Positions 17,504 to 25,983 of a stretch of 64,000 bases of DNA are shown here, one piece after another. Positions within the stretch are counted from its first letter, which is position 1. Each line of letters opens with the position of its first letter. A program made the translations under genes and the position numbers. Origin of the DNA: an uncultured Bacteroidaceae bacterium (GTDB lineage Bacteria > Bacteroidota > Bacteroidia > Bacteroidales > Bacteroidaceae); assembly GCA_934271655.1 (NCBI GenBank), contig CAKQRW010000011.1, forward strand, positions 1 through 64,000, written 5' to 3'. The notes beneath the pieces are model-generated. The model did not search any database, was not told where the DNA came from, and worked only from the letters and a program-made list of their open reading frames with translations.

Positions 17504-18181
17504 ATGAAACTCATTCAATACAGGAAAGTCAACGTGTGCCAAGAAGCGCAAGTGGTGCTGAAGGATGTCGACCTGGAAGTGGACGAGGGTGAGTTCATCT
17601 ACATCACAGGAAAGGTGGGCACTGGCAAGAGCTCTCTGCTGAAGACTATCTACGGCGAACTGCCTGTGAAAGAGGGCGAGGCCAAGGTGATGGGCCATGA
17701 CCTGACGACTCTCAAGCTGTCGCGGCTGCCAGAACTGCGCAAGAAGCTCGGCATCATCTTCCAGGACTTCCAACTGCTCACGGACAGGAGCGTGGACGCC
17801 AATCTGCGCTTTGTGCTGAAGGCAACAGGATGGAAGAACAAGGTGGAGATAAACCAGCGCATCAGCGATGTGCTCGAACTGGTAGGCATGTCAACGAAGG
17901 GCTACAAGATGCCCTCAGAACTGTCGGGCGGTGAACAGCAGCGCATCGTCATAGCCAGAGCTATCCTCAACAAGCCCAAGCTCATCCTCGCTGACGAGCC
18001 TACGGGCAACCTCGACTACGAGACAGGCAGACAAATAACGGAGCTGCTGCAACGCATCAGCAAGACTGGCAGCACCGTCATTGTCATCACGCACAACATG
18101 CATCTGCTGGAGGAATTTCCTGGCAAACAGTATGTATGCGAGGACCACAGGCTGACTGAAGTTGGCACGCACCAGGAGTGA
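17504..18181 (+). CDS. FtsE-like ABC transporter ATP-binding protein
   Basis: 225 residues, the length of FtsE. Walker A is GKVGTGKS (36-43), the Q-loop is in IIFQDFQLL, the signature is LSGGEQQR (140-147), Walker B is LILADEP (160-166), and the switch His is in VIVITHN. FtsE with FtsX controls septal peptidoglycan hydrolases. No ftsX is adjacent, so the partner must be elsewhere and an FtsE identity is likely rather than proven. LolD-type ATPases are the main alternative. Only 5 bp separate it from hisIE. Confidence 0.8.
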   Translation: MKLIQYRKVNVCQEAQVVLKDVDLEVDEGEFIYITGKVGTGKSSLLKTIYGELPVKEGEAKVMGHDLTTLKLSRLPELRKKLGIIFQDFQLLTDRSVDANLRFVLKATGWKNKVEINQRISDVLELVGMSTKGYKMPSELSGGEQQRIVIARAILNKPKLILADEPTGNLDYETGRQITELLQRISKTGSTVIVITHNMHLLEEFPGKQYVCEDHRLTEVGTHQE

Positions 18182-18351
18182 TTCACCCACCTCAACCTGC
18201 AAGCTGGCGCAATCATAAGCCCCTGGCACGCAGCAGAACGAGGCTGGCGCAAGCGGCAACAGCAACTACGGGCACAGGCCTGAGGAAAAGCTAACACACG
18301 TATATTCCAAAAGAAACATTATATCAATACACATATTTATATTATAGCAAT

Positions 18352-19662
18352 ATGAAAGTCCTGAAATTTGGCGGCACATCTGTGGGCACACCCCAGAGAA
18401 TGAAAGATGTCGTGAAACTCATCACAGATGGAGAACAGAAGATAGTAGTGCTCTCCGCCATGTCTGGAACAACAAACTCTCTCGTGGAGATATCAGACTA
18501 TCTCTACAAGAAGAATCCAGAAGGCGCAAACGAGACAATCAACACTCTTGAGAAAAAATATAAGCAGCACGTAGACGAGCTCTACACCACAGACGAGATG
18601 AAGCAGAAGACTCTGTCCTTCCTGAAGGAAGAGTTTAACTACCTGCGCTCTTTCACTAAGGGCATCTTCACAATGTTTGAGGAAAAGATAATAGTGGGCC
18701 AGGGTGAGATAATGTCAACCAACATGGTGACCAACTACCTCATAGAGCAGGGCTACAACGCTGCGCTCATACCAGCGCTTGAGTTCATGCGCACCGACAA
18801 AAACGGTGAGCCAGACCTTGAGTATATCAGAGAACGACTTGAGGAGCAGCTGAAGGAGGTTCCAGGCAAGGAGATATACATAACTCAAGGATTCATCTGC
18901 CGCAATGCCTATGGCGAGGTGGACAACCTGCAGCGCGGCGGCTCAGACTACAGCGCGTCACTTATCGGAGCTGCTGTCGGAGCTTCAGAGATACAGATAT
19001 GGACAGACATTGACGGAATGCACAACAACGACCCACGCTTCGTGAAGAACACGCAGCCTGTCAACCACCTCCACTTTGAGGAGGCTGCCGAACTGGCTTA
19101 CTTTGGCGCCAAGATACTTCACCCTACTTGCGTGCAGCCAGCAAAGTATGCGGGCATTCCTGTGAAGCTGCTCAACACCATGGACCCAGCAGCTCCTGGC
19201 ACTGTCATAAGCAACGAGACTGAGCGCGGAAAGATCAAGGCTGTGGCAGCCAAGGACAACATCACTGCCATAAAGATCACATCTTCACGCATGCTGCTCG
19301 CATATGGCTTTCTCCGCAAGGTCTTCGAGATATTCGAGACATACAAGACTTCTATCGACATGATAACCACATCGGAAGTGGGTGTGAGCGTGTCTATCGA
19401 CAACACAACAAACCTCACAGCTATCGTTGACGAGCTGAAGAAGTTTGGACACGTGCAGATAGACAAGGACATGTGCATCATCTGCGTTGTGGGCGACCTT
19501 GACTCACAAAACATTGGCTTCGAGAGCAAGGCGACAGAGGCTCTGAAGGACATTCCTGTGAGAATGATTTCTTACGGAGGCTCAAACCACAACATCTCCT
19601 TCCTCATCTCGGCCAAGGACAAGCAGCATGCGCTTCAGTCTCTCTCAGACCACCTGTTCTAA
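18352..19662 (+). CDS. lysC: aspartate kinase
   Basis: 436 residues, a monofunctional aspartokinase that starts the lysine/threonine/methionine/diaminopimelate branch. The catalytic domain opens with KFGGTSVG (5-12) and contains GRGGSDYSA-like QRGGSDYSASLIGAA and WTDIDGMHNNDPR. Two ACT regulatory domains occupy about residues 300-436 and suggest feedback inhibition by an end product. It lies 170 bp after the FtsE-like gene. No riboswitch is seen in that gap, which holds only low-complexity GC-rich sequence. Confidence 0.95.
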   Translation: MKVLKFGGTSVGTPQRMKDVVKLITDGEQKIVVLSAMSGTTNSLVEISDYLYKKNPEGANETINTLEKKYKQHVDELYTTDEMKQKTLSFLKEEFNYLRSFTKGIFTMFEEKIIVGQGEIMSTNMVTNYLIEQGYNAALIPALEFMRTDKNGEPDLEYIRERLEEQLKEVPGKEIYITQGFICRNAYGEVDNLQRGGSDYSASLIGAAVGASEIQIWTDIDGMHNNDPRFVKNTQPVNHLHFEEAAELAYFGAKILHPTCVQPAKYAGIPVKLLNTMDPAAPGTVISNETERGKIKAVAAKDNITAIKITSSRMLLAYGFLRKVFEIFETYKTSIDMITTSEVGVSVSIDNTTNLTAIVDELKKFGHVQIDKDMCIICVVGDLDSQNIGFESKATEALKDIPVRMISYGGSNHNISFLISAKDKQHALQSLSDHLF

Positions 19663-19674
19663 GAAGGACACCAC

Positions 19675-19765
19675 TCTAAATGGGGACAGCTTATCCTTCA
19701 GACAGCTTTGAGGCAGATACGGGCATCCGTTTCAGCCTCCTCTAAATGGGATAGCATATCCTTCA
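19675..19765. repeat. direct repeat with 66-bp spacing after lysC
   Basis: TCTAAATGGG(G)A(C/T)AGC(T/A)TATCC, followed by TTCAGA, occurs at 19675 and again at 19741, exactly 66 bp (3 x 22) apart. The 44 bases between show no obvious similarity to it. The same 66-bp spacing recurs at 36359 and 55967. Confidence 0.7.
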
Positions 19766-19801
19766 GAAAGGTATTTTTCCACAAAAGAATAATGCGAACA
19801 C

Positions 19802-19839
19802 TGAGGCGGTTGTGCCACTAAACAGGCACAACCGCTTCA
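19802..19839 (+). terminator. strong hairpin between lysC and lysA
   Basis: A 15-bp stem (19802-19816 with 19825-19839, one G-U) and an 8-base loop, with core CGGTTGTGCC / GGCACAACCG. It is not followed by a T-run, so it may be a transcript-processing or attenuation structure rather than a simple terminator. Confidence 0.5.
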
Positions 19840-19879
19840 TATTACAACACATACGAACACATTCACAAACTATTGACTT

Positions 19880-21040
19880 ATGCCCATCACATTCAATACT
19901 GAAAGGCTGGCCACAATGCGCACCCCTTTCTACTACTACGACACCAGCATACTGCAGCAGACACTCGATGCCATCAACGCAGAGACAAGCAAATATGACA
20001 ACTATCACGTACACTACGCTGTCAAGGCCAATGCCAACATCAAGGTGCTGGAGATAATAAACAAAGCAGGACTCGGCATCGACTGCGTGTCGGGCGGCGA
20101 GATAGAGCAAGTGCTCAAGGCAGGCTTTCCTGCCAACAAGATAGTCTTTGCTGGCGTGGGCAAAAGCGACTGGGAGATAGAGCTCGGACTGGACAAAGAC
20201 ATATTCTGCTTCAACGTGGAAAGCATTCCCGAACTGGAGGTCATCAACCAGATTGCAGCAGCAAAAGGCAAGGTGGCTAATGTGTGCTTCCGAATCAATC
20301 CAAACGTGGGCGCGCACACTCATGCCAACATTACCACAGGACTGGCAGAGAACAAGTTTGGCATCGCCATGGAAGACATGGAAACTGTCATCAACCTGGC
20401 TCTGTCAATGAACAATGTGCAGTTTAAGGGCCTTCATTTCCACATTGGCTCACAGATTCTAGAGATGGACGACTTTGTGGCTCTGGCCAACCGCATCAAC
20501 GAACTGCAAGACCAACTGGAGGCTGCTGGCATCAAGATGGAAGTCATCAATGTGGGCGGTGGACTTGGCATCGACTATGACAACCCGATGGAAAATCCTA
20601 TTCCTGACTTCAAGTCATATTTTGAGACTTACCACAAGCATCTGAAGTTAAGAGACGGACAAAGCGTGCACTTCGAACTGGGACGCGCTGTTGTGGGACA
20701 ATGCGGCGCGCTCATCACGAAGGTCAACTACGTGAAGAAAGGAGCGGTGAAGCAGTTTGCCATCGTTGACGCTGGCATGACCGACCTCATCCGCCCTGCC
20801 CTTTACGACGCTCACCACAAGATAATCAACCTGTCAAGCTCTGAGGCTGAAGAGACTTACGATGTGGTAGGACCTATATGCGAGTCAAGCGATGTCTTTG
20901 ACAAAGGCATCAAGCTGCCAGCCACACACCGCGGCGACCTTCTCGCCATGCTCTCAGCCGGCGCTTACGGCGAGATAATGGCATCTGGCTACAACTGCCG
21001 CCGTCTGCCAGAAGGCTACACCAGCGACGAACTTGCCTAA
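19880..21040 (+). CDS. lysA: diaminopimelate decarboxylase
   Basis: 386 residues. A fold-type III PLP enzyme converting meso-diaminopimelate to lysine, the last step of lysine synthesis. The PLP lysine is Lys49 in VHYAVKANAN. The His in FHFHIGSQI-like HFHIGSQ, the glycine-rich phosphate loop VGGGLGIDY and the C-terminal active-site Cys region CESSDVFD are present. Together with lysC it places lysine-branch first and last steps side by side. Confidence 0.95.
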   Translation: MPITFNTERLATMRTPFYYYDTSILQQTLDAINAETSKYDNYHVHYAVKANANIKVLEIINKAGLGIDCVSGGEIEQVLKAGFPANKIVFAGVGKSDWEIELGLDKDIFCFNVESIPELEVINQIAAAKGKVANVCFRINPNVGAHTHANITTGLAENKFGIAMEDMETVINLALSMNNVQFKGLHFHIGSQILEMDDFVALANRINELQDQLEAAGIKMEVINVGGGLGIDYDNPMENPIPDFKSYFETYHKHLKLRDGQSVHFELGRAVVGQCGALITKVNYVKKGAVKQFAIVDAGMTDLIRPALYDAHHKIINLSSSEAEETYDVVGPICESSDVFDKGIKLPATHRGDLLAMLSAGAYGEIMASGYNCRRLPEGYTSDELA

Positions 21041-21328
21041 TCTGTGGACTTATGCTGCCTGCCGACACAGCTACAGCATGCATCACATGGCACTCGCACA
21101 TGGAGCCACACACTCTCCACTATACAGAAGCATGGAACGCCACGAGGACAGCAGAGGCTTTTCTTTCCTGTATCCATTGTGAAGATATTTACTCCGCTCT
21201 TTCGAGAATGCGCTGTTGAGCCAAAGGGTAATCAAGGCCGCGCACTTAATGCTTCATCACCTCTATAGAGTTTCAAAGCATGACAATCAATGATGCTGTT
21301 TTGGAATAATTCTGACAACATGTCACAC

Positions 21329-21363
21329 AGATGCCAATGCAACGACACATTGGCATCTTTTTT
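21329..21363 (+). terminator. rho-independent terminator after lysA
   Basis: A perfect 11-bp stem (AGATGCCAATG / CATTGGCATCT) with an 8-base loop and six T residues. An outer ATGTCACA / TGTGACAT pair extends it. The ~290 bases between the lysA stop and this hairpin contain no gene. Confidence 0.8.
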
Positions 21364-21448
21364 GTGACATTTATTTAAAGATGTCATATCATCAATGTCA
21401 TGGCTGTCTGCCAGACACATATATATAAAGAGAAAATACATACTTATC

Positions 21449-22027
21449 ATGAACAACAATAAAGACAACGAAAAGAAAGAAGAGATGAGGAAAGACATCC
21501 CCATCAATGAGAAGAATCAGCAAACTGACGCAGACAATGCTGAAACAAAGTCAGACAATGCCGAGGAGACTGAAGCAGACAAGATAGCCAAACTTGAGGC
21601 GCAAATAGCTGACCTCAAGAAGCAACAGCTCTACAAGGCTGCGGAATTTGACAATTTCCGCAAACGTGTGATGCAAGAGAAGGCCGACCTCATCAAGAAT
21701 GGCGGCACAAAGGTCATCACCACCCTGCTGCCTGTCATTGACGACCTGGAGAGAGCTCAAGAGAACATGGACAAATATGAGGATCTTGCTTCGCTGAAAG
21801 AGGGTCTCAACCTCATCATCAACAAGTTCTTCAAACTTCTTGCACAAGAAGGGCTCAAGAAGATGGACGTGATGGGAGCATCGTTCAACTCAGACCTCCA
21901 CGAGGCGATAGCCATGGTGCCAGGCTTGCCAGCCGACCAGAAAGGCAAGGTCATAGACTGTATGACCGCGGGATATACACTCAACGATAAAGTTATACGC
22001 TATGCAAAGGTAGCTGTTGCAGAATAA
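21449..22027 (+). CDS. grpE: nucleotide exchange factor GrpE
   Basis: 192 residues from the ATG at 21449 (MNNNKDNEKKEEMRKDIP). The open frame continues 18 codons upstream, but that part is AT-rich leader. It has a long charged N-terminal coiled coil (about 55-85, KIAKLEAQIADLKKQQLYKAAEFDNFRKRV) and the C-terminal beta domain (GLKKMDVMGASFNSDLHEAIAM). It releases ADP from DnaK. dnaJ follows after 10 bp; dnaK is not in the window. Confidence 0.95.
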   Translation: MNNNKDNEKKEEMRKDIPINEKNQQTDADNAETKSDNAEETEADKIAKLEAQIADLKKQQLYKAAEFDNFRKRVMQEKADLIKNGGTKVITTLLPVIDDLERAQENMDKYEDLASLKEGLNLIINKFFKLLAQEGLKKMDVMGASFNSDLHEAIAMVPGLPADQKGKVIDCMTAGYTLNDKVIRYAKVAVAE

Positions 22028-22037
22028 AAGACACACT

Positions 22038-23219
22038 ATGGCTAAGAGAGATTTCTATGAGGTGCTCGGAGTGTCAAAGACAGCTTCCGATGATGAGATA
22101 AAGAGAGCGTACAAGAAGATGGCCATCAAGTATCACCCTGACCGCAATCCGGGCGACAAGGAGGCTGAAGAGAAATTCAAGGAGGCTGCAGAAGCCTACG
22201 ATGTGCTGCGTGACCCAGACAAGCGCCGCAAGTATGACCAGTTTGGCCCTGACGCCTTTGCTCCAGGAGCAGGCGGATTCGGTGGCGGCGCAGCTGGAGG
22301 AATGTCAATGGACGACATCTTCAGCATGTTTGGGGACATCTTCGGTGGCGGAGGCGGCTTCGGTGGTTTCGGAGGCGGCTTTGGCGGCGGCTTCGGTGGC
22401 GGAGGCCAAGCGCGTAAGCCTGTATACAAAGGTCGCGACCTCCGTATGCGCATAGAGCTGGATCTCGAAGATATAGTAAACGGCACCAAAAAGAAATTCA
22501 ATCTGAAGACCGACATAACGTGCCCCGACTGCAACGGCACAGGTTCTGAAGATGGCAAGGAAGAGACATGCAGCAGCTGCAAGGGACAAGGTGTGGTGTA
22601 CAAGACTCGACAGACCTTGCTCGGCATCGTGCAGACACAGACTGTATGCGACACTTGCCAAGGTGAGGGCAAAATCATAAAGAATCCTTGCAAGAAGTGC
22701 CATGGCGAAGGCATCATCAAGGGCGAGAAGCAGGTGGACATAGAGTTGCCTGCCGGCCTGGTGGAAGGTTACGCATACAATTTCCAAGGCAAGGGCGGTG
22801 CCGGACGTCGTGGCGGTGTCAACGGTGACCTGCAAATTGTGGTGACAGAGAAGCCTCATCCAGAACTGGTTCGCGATGGACTTGATCTGGTGTACAATCT
22901 CTTGCTCACCATTCCGCAAGCAGCACTCGGAACATCGCTCGAAGTGCCTACACATGATGGCAAGGCAAAGATAAATGTTCCGGCTGGCACACAGCCTGGC
23001 ACAGTGCTCCGCCTGCGTGGCAAAGGTATTCCAGACATCAACGCGTATAGCAAAAAATGCGGTGACGAAATCATCAATATCTCTGTTTACATCCCTGAAA
23101 AGCTTAACAAGGAAGAACAAAAAGCTATAGAGACGCTTGCAGGAAGCGATAATGTTGCTCCATCGAAGAGCATCAAGGAGAAAATATTCTCTCACTTCAG
23201 AGCATATTTCAAGAAATGA
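22038..23219 (+). CDS. dnaJ: chaperone DnaJ
   Basis: 393 residues from the ATG at 22038 (MAKRDFYEVLGV); the seven codons upstream in frame are leader. J domain with His-Pro-Asp at 33-35 (KYHPDRNPGD), a Gly/Phe-rich linker with GGFGGG repeats (about 78-125), four zinc-binding Cys motifs (CPDCNGTG, CSSCKGQG, CDTCQGEG, CKKCHGEG), then the substrate-binding C-terminal domains. It stimulates DnaK ATPase and delivers unfolded proteins. It is co-transcribed with grpE. Confidence 0.97.
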   Translation: MAKRDFYEVLGVSKTASDDEIKRAYKKMAIKYHPDRNPGDKEAEEKFKEAAEAYDVLRDPDKRRKYDQFGPDAFAPGAGGFGGGAAGGMSMDDIFSMFGDIFGGGGGFGGFGGGFGGGFGGGGQARKPVYKGRDLRMRIELDLEDIVNGTKKKFNLKTDITCPDCNGTGSEDGKEETCSSCKGQGVVYKTRQTLLGIVQTQTVCDTCQGEGKIIKNPCKKCHGEGIIKGEKQVDIELPAGLVEGYAYNFQGKGGAGRRGGVNGDLQIVVTEKPHPELVRDGLDLVYNLLLTIPQAALGTSLEVPTHDGKAKINVPAGTQPGTVLRLRGKGIPDINAYSKKCGDEIINISVYIPEKLNKEEQKAIETLAGSDNVAPSKSIKEKIFSHFRAYFKK

Positions 23220-23275
23220 CTCAAGTAGACTCAAGCATGTGACTACAATAAAGCATGTGACTACAATAAATGAGA

Positions 23276-23318
23276 AAAGGAATTGGTTTGATGAAACCAA
23301 TTCCTTTTCTGTTTTTTT
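23276..23318 (+). terminator. terminator after grpE-dnaJ
   Basis: A perfect 14-bp stem (AAAGGAATTGGTTT and its complement), 4-base loop GATG, then TCTGTTTTTTT. Just upstream an 18-bp unit (AGCATGTGACTACAATAA) is repeated twice in tandem at 23234 and 23252. Confidence 0.85.
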
Positions 23319-23348
23319 GGAATAATATGTGCATACGCTTAAAAATCA

Positions 23349-23476
23349 CTTAGATTAAGCTTGTGATTAAAACCCACTTAGATTAAGCTTGTGGTTAAAA
23401 TCCGCTTAGATTAAGCTTGTGGTTAAAATCCACTTAGATTAAGCTTGTGATTAAAATCCGCTTAGATTAAGCATAT
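23349..23476. repeat. tandem array, 4.6 x 28 bp
   Basis: Units start at 23349, 23377, 23405, 23433 and 23461, with core CTTAGATTAAGCTTGTG and a variable GATTAAAAC/GGTTAAAATC tail. Each core contains the near-palindrome CTTAGATTAAG. It lies between the convergent dnaJ and fcl genes. Its period is 28 bp, unlike the 22-bp arrays. Confidence 0.95.
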
Positions 23477-23512
23477 GCATGAAAATAATTTTACGATATC
23501 AACGATGTCTGT

Positions 23513-24709
23513 TCACTGCTGATGATTGATACAGATGCCTTTAAGATACCACTCATAAAGGCGGTGTATGCCCTCGTCAATCTCTATGGTGTGATGCCAT
23601 CCGAGGCGGTGGAGCTTTGTCACGTCTGTGAGTTTCTTCAGTGTGCCATCTGGCTTAGTCGAATCCCAGCGCAACTCACCCTTGAACCCAATCTCAGCGA
23701 CAATCTTTTCTGCCACTTCCTTGATAGACAGTTCTTTGCCTGTGCCAACATTTATATGACAGTTGCGTATTTCCTTGATGCCATCACGGTTGACCGCAAA
23801 GTCACTATTGGCTACCACATCCTTGAAATCAACATTAAGCAAGCAATGCACAGACGCATCTGCCATCTCCTCGCTCCACAGGAACTCGCGCATTGGCGCT
23901 CCTGTGCCCCATAGGGTCACGGCCTGCGGTGTGATGCCATAATGGCGCAGCACCTGGAGGATAGTGAACTCATCACTCATTGATGTGGCCATGATGGTCT
24001 GCGTGGCATGTGACTCATGGCCATCAGGCGCTCCCTGTCCATCAACCATCTTGGGGACTTTCATTGATACTGGACGCAATTTCAGATCCTCGCGCACAGC
24101 CTTCCAATTGCCCTCATTCAAGCATTTGGAGAGGTGAATCTTGCGAATCATTGCGGGCAGCACATGCGAATTCTCCAAATGGAAGTTGTCATTAGGTCCA
24201 TAGAGATTGGTCGGCATGACAGCTATGTAGTTGGTGCCATACTGCAGATTGAACGACTCGCACATCTTGAGTCCTGCTATCTTGGCGATGGCATAAGGCT
24301 CATTGGTGTATTCGAGAGGTGATGTGAGCAGGCAATCCTCTGGCATAGGTTGCGGAGCGTCACCAGGGTATATGCATGTGGAGCCCAGGAACAGAAGTTT
24401 CTGCACTCCATGCTTCCAAGCCTCGCCGATGACATTCTGCTGTATCTGCAGATTCTGATAGATGAAGTCGGCGCGATATTGCAGATTGGCCATGATGCCT
24501 CCCACATGAGCTGCGGCGAGCACCACAGCCTCGGGCTGCTCCTCATCAAAGAAAGCCTTCACAGCCACAGGATCGAGAAGGTCCAACTCTGCGTGAGACC
24601 TGCCTACGAGGTTTTCATAGCCCCTTGCCTTTAGATTATTCCAAATAGCGGAGCCAACCAGACCATGGTGTCCCGCTACGAAAATTTTTGTATCTTTACT
24701 TAAAGCCAT
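23513..24709 (-). CDS. fcl: GDP-L-fucose synthase
   Basis: 398 residues, an extended SDR enzyme that epimerises and reduces GDP-4-keto-6-deoxymannose to GDP-L-fucose with NADPH. The dinucleotide loop is GHHGLVG (13-19), and the catalytic set is Ser110 (LGSTCIYP) and Tyr139/Lys143 (YAIAK). At 398 residues it is about 75 longer than the E. coli enzyme. The extra residues sit around 205-250 (VPKMVDGQGAPDGHESHATQ), an insertion I believe is common in Bacteroidota. It follows gmd after 45 bp, forming a two-gene operon for capsule, O-antigen or glycoprotein fucosylation. Confidence 0.95.
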   Translation of the reverse strand: MALSKDTKIFVAGHHGLVGSAIWNNLKARGYENLVGRSHAELDLLDPVAVKAFFDEEQPEAVVLAAAHVGGIMANLQYRADFIYQNLQIQQNVIGEAWKHGVQKLLFLGSTCIYPGDAPQPMPEDCLLTSPLEYTNEPYAIAKIAGLKMCESFNLQYGTNYIAVMPTNLYGPNDNFHLENSHVLPAMIRKIHLSKCLNEGNWKAVREDLKLRPVSMKVPKMVDGQGAPDGHESHATQTIMATSMSDEFTILQVLRHYGITPQAVTLWGTGAPMREFLWSEEMADASVHCLLNVDFKDVVANSDFAVNRDGIKEIRNCHINVGTGKELSIKEVAEKIVAEIGFKGELRWDSTKPDGTLKKLTDVTKLHRLGWHHTIEIDEGIHRLYEWYLKGICINHQQ

Positions 24710-24754
24710 TGGTTTATTTCTATTTATTTGCTTTTATGACATCGGCACTGCCAT

Positions 24755-25864
24755 TCATTTGACAATGCCCTTCTCCAAGTATTCAGCCAAGTTGCAGCGC
24801 ACCTTCTGTCCTGCATCTTCGGCAGCCACCTTCGCCATATCACTGTCAACCATCAGCTTGACAAGCTGCTCAAAAGATGTCTTGTTCGGGTTCCAGCCAA
24901 GTTTAGCCCTTGCTTTTGTCGGATCGCCCCATAAGTTCACCACGTCTGTAGGTCGGTAGAAGTCGGGCGACACCTCCACGAGTGCCTTTCCTACAAGATG
25001 TTCTGGTCCATCCACACAGATGCCCTTCTCATCCATTCCTTCACCCTTAAACTCCAGTTCTATGCCCACATGCTTGAACGCATAATAAGCAAATTCCCTC
25101 ACTGAGTGCTGCACACCAGTGGCAATGACAAAGTCGTCTGGTTTCTCTTGCTGAAGTATGAGCCACATGCACTCCACATAGTCCTTGGCATACCCCCAGT
25201 CACGAAGAGAGGAGAGATTGCCGAGCAGAAGCTTATCCTGCTTGCCTTGAGCTATGCGCGCAGCAGCGAGCGTTATCTTACGTGTGACAAATGTCTCGCC
25301 GCGGCGCTCGCTCTCGTGGTTGAAAAGTATGCCTGAGCAGCAGTACATGTTGTATGCCTCTCTATATTCCTTTACTATCCAGAAGCCATAGAGTTTTGCC
25401 ACGGCATAGGGTGAATAAGGATGGAACGGTGTATTTTCGTTCTGTGGCACTTCCTCCACCTTTCCGTACAGTTCGGAAGTGGAGGCCTGGTATATACGGC
25501 ACTTGTCGGCGAGTCCGCTCAGACGAACAGCCTCCAGCACGCGGAGCACACCTACAGCGTCCACATCGGCTGTGAACTCTGGTGAGTCGAAGCTCACCTG
25601 CACATGACTTTGTGCGGCGAGATTGTATATTTCCGTAGGCTTCACTTTGTTAACCACCTGCATGATAGACATAGAGTCTCCGAGGTCGGCATAGTGAAGA
25701 TGAAAGTTTGGCTTACCCTCAAGATGGGCTATGCGCTCACGGTAATCGACAGACGAGCGACGGATTGTGCCATGCACCTCATACCCTTTGTTGAGAAGGA
25801 ACTCAGAGAGGTATGAGCCGTCCTGTCCTGTAATGCCTGTGATAAGGCAGACTTTTCTATCCAT
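24755..25864 (-). CDS. gmd: GDP-mannose 4,6-dehydratase
   Basis: 369 residues. SDR enzyme making GDP-4-keto-6-deoxymannose, the substrate of Fcl. NAD(P) motif GITGQDG (10-16), active site Thr129/Glu131 (ASTSELYG) and Tyr153/Lys157 (YAVAK), and the conserved HESERRGETFVTRKIT region. First gene of gmd-fcl. The 119-bp gap upstream contains a small hairpin (ACAGGAC / GTCCTGT near 25950) but no clear promoter box. Confidence 0.96.
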   Translation of the reverse strand: MDRKVCLITGITGQDGSYLSEFLLNKGYEVHGTIRRSSVDYRERIAHLEGKPNFHLHYADLGDSMSIMQVVNKVKPTEIYNLAAQSHVQVSFDSPEFTADVDAVGVLRVLEAVRLSGLADKCRIYQASTSELYGKVEEVPQNENTPFHPYSPYAVAKLYGFWIVKEYREAYNMYCCSGILFNHESERRGETFVTRKITLAAARIAQGKQDKLLLGNLSSLRDWGYAKDYVECMWLILQQEKPDDFVIATGVQHSVREFAYYAFKHVGIELEFKGEGMDEKGICVDGPEHLVGKALVEVSPDFYRPTDVVNLWGDPTKARAKLGWNPNKTSFEQLVKLMVDSDMAKVAAEDAGQKVRCNLAEYLEKGIVK

Positions 25865-25983
25865 AGAAAATTATATTTTAGGTTGTTTTTTACATATTCA
25901 TGCCGTCCGACAGCTGCGCACAGCTGCTTGACCGCGAGTGTGACAACATGACAGGACAGCAGTCCTGTATGCTTAATGTCGCT

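Noticed and set aside
18182..18351. Lysine riboswitch upstream of lysC
   Set aside because: The gap is too short and lacks the multi-stem conserved core; no terminator/antiterminator pair is visible.
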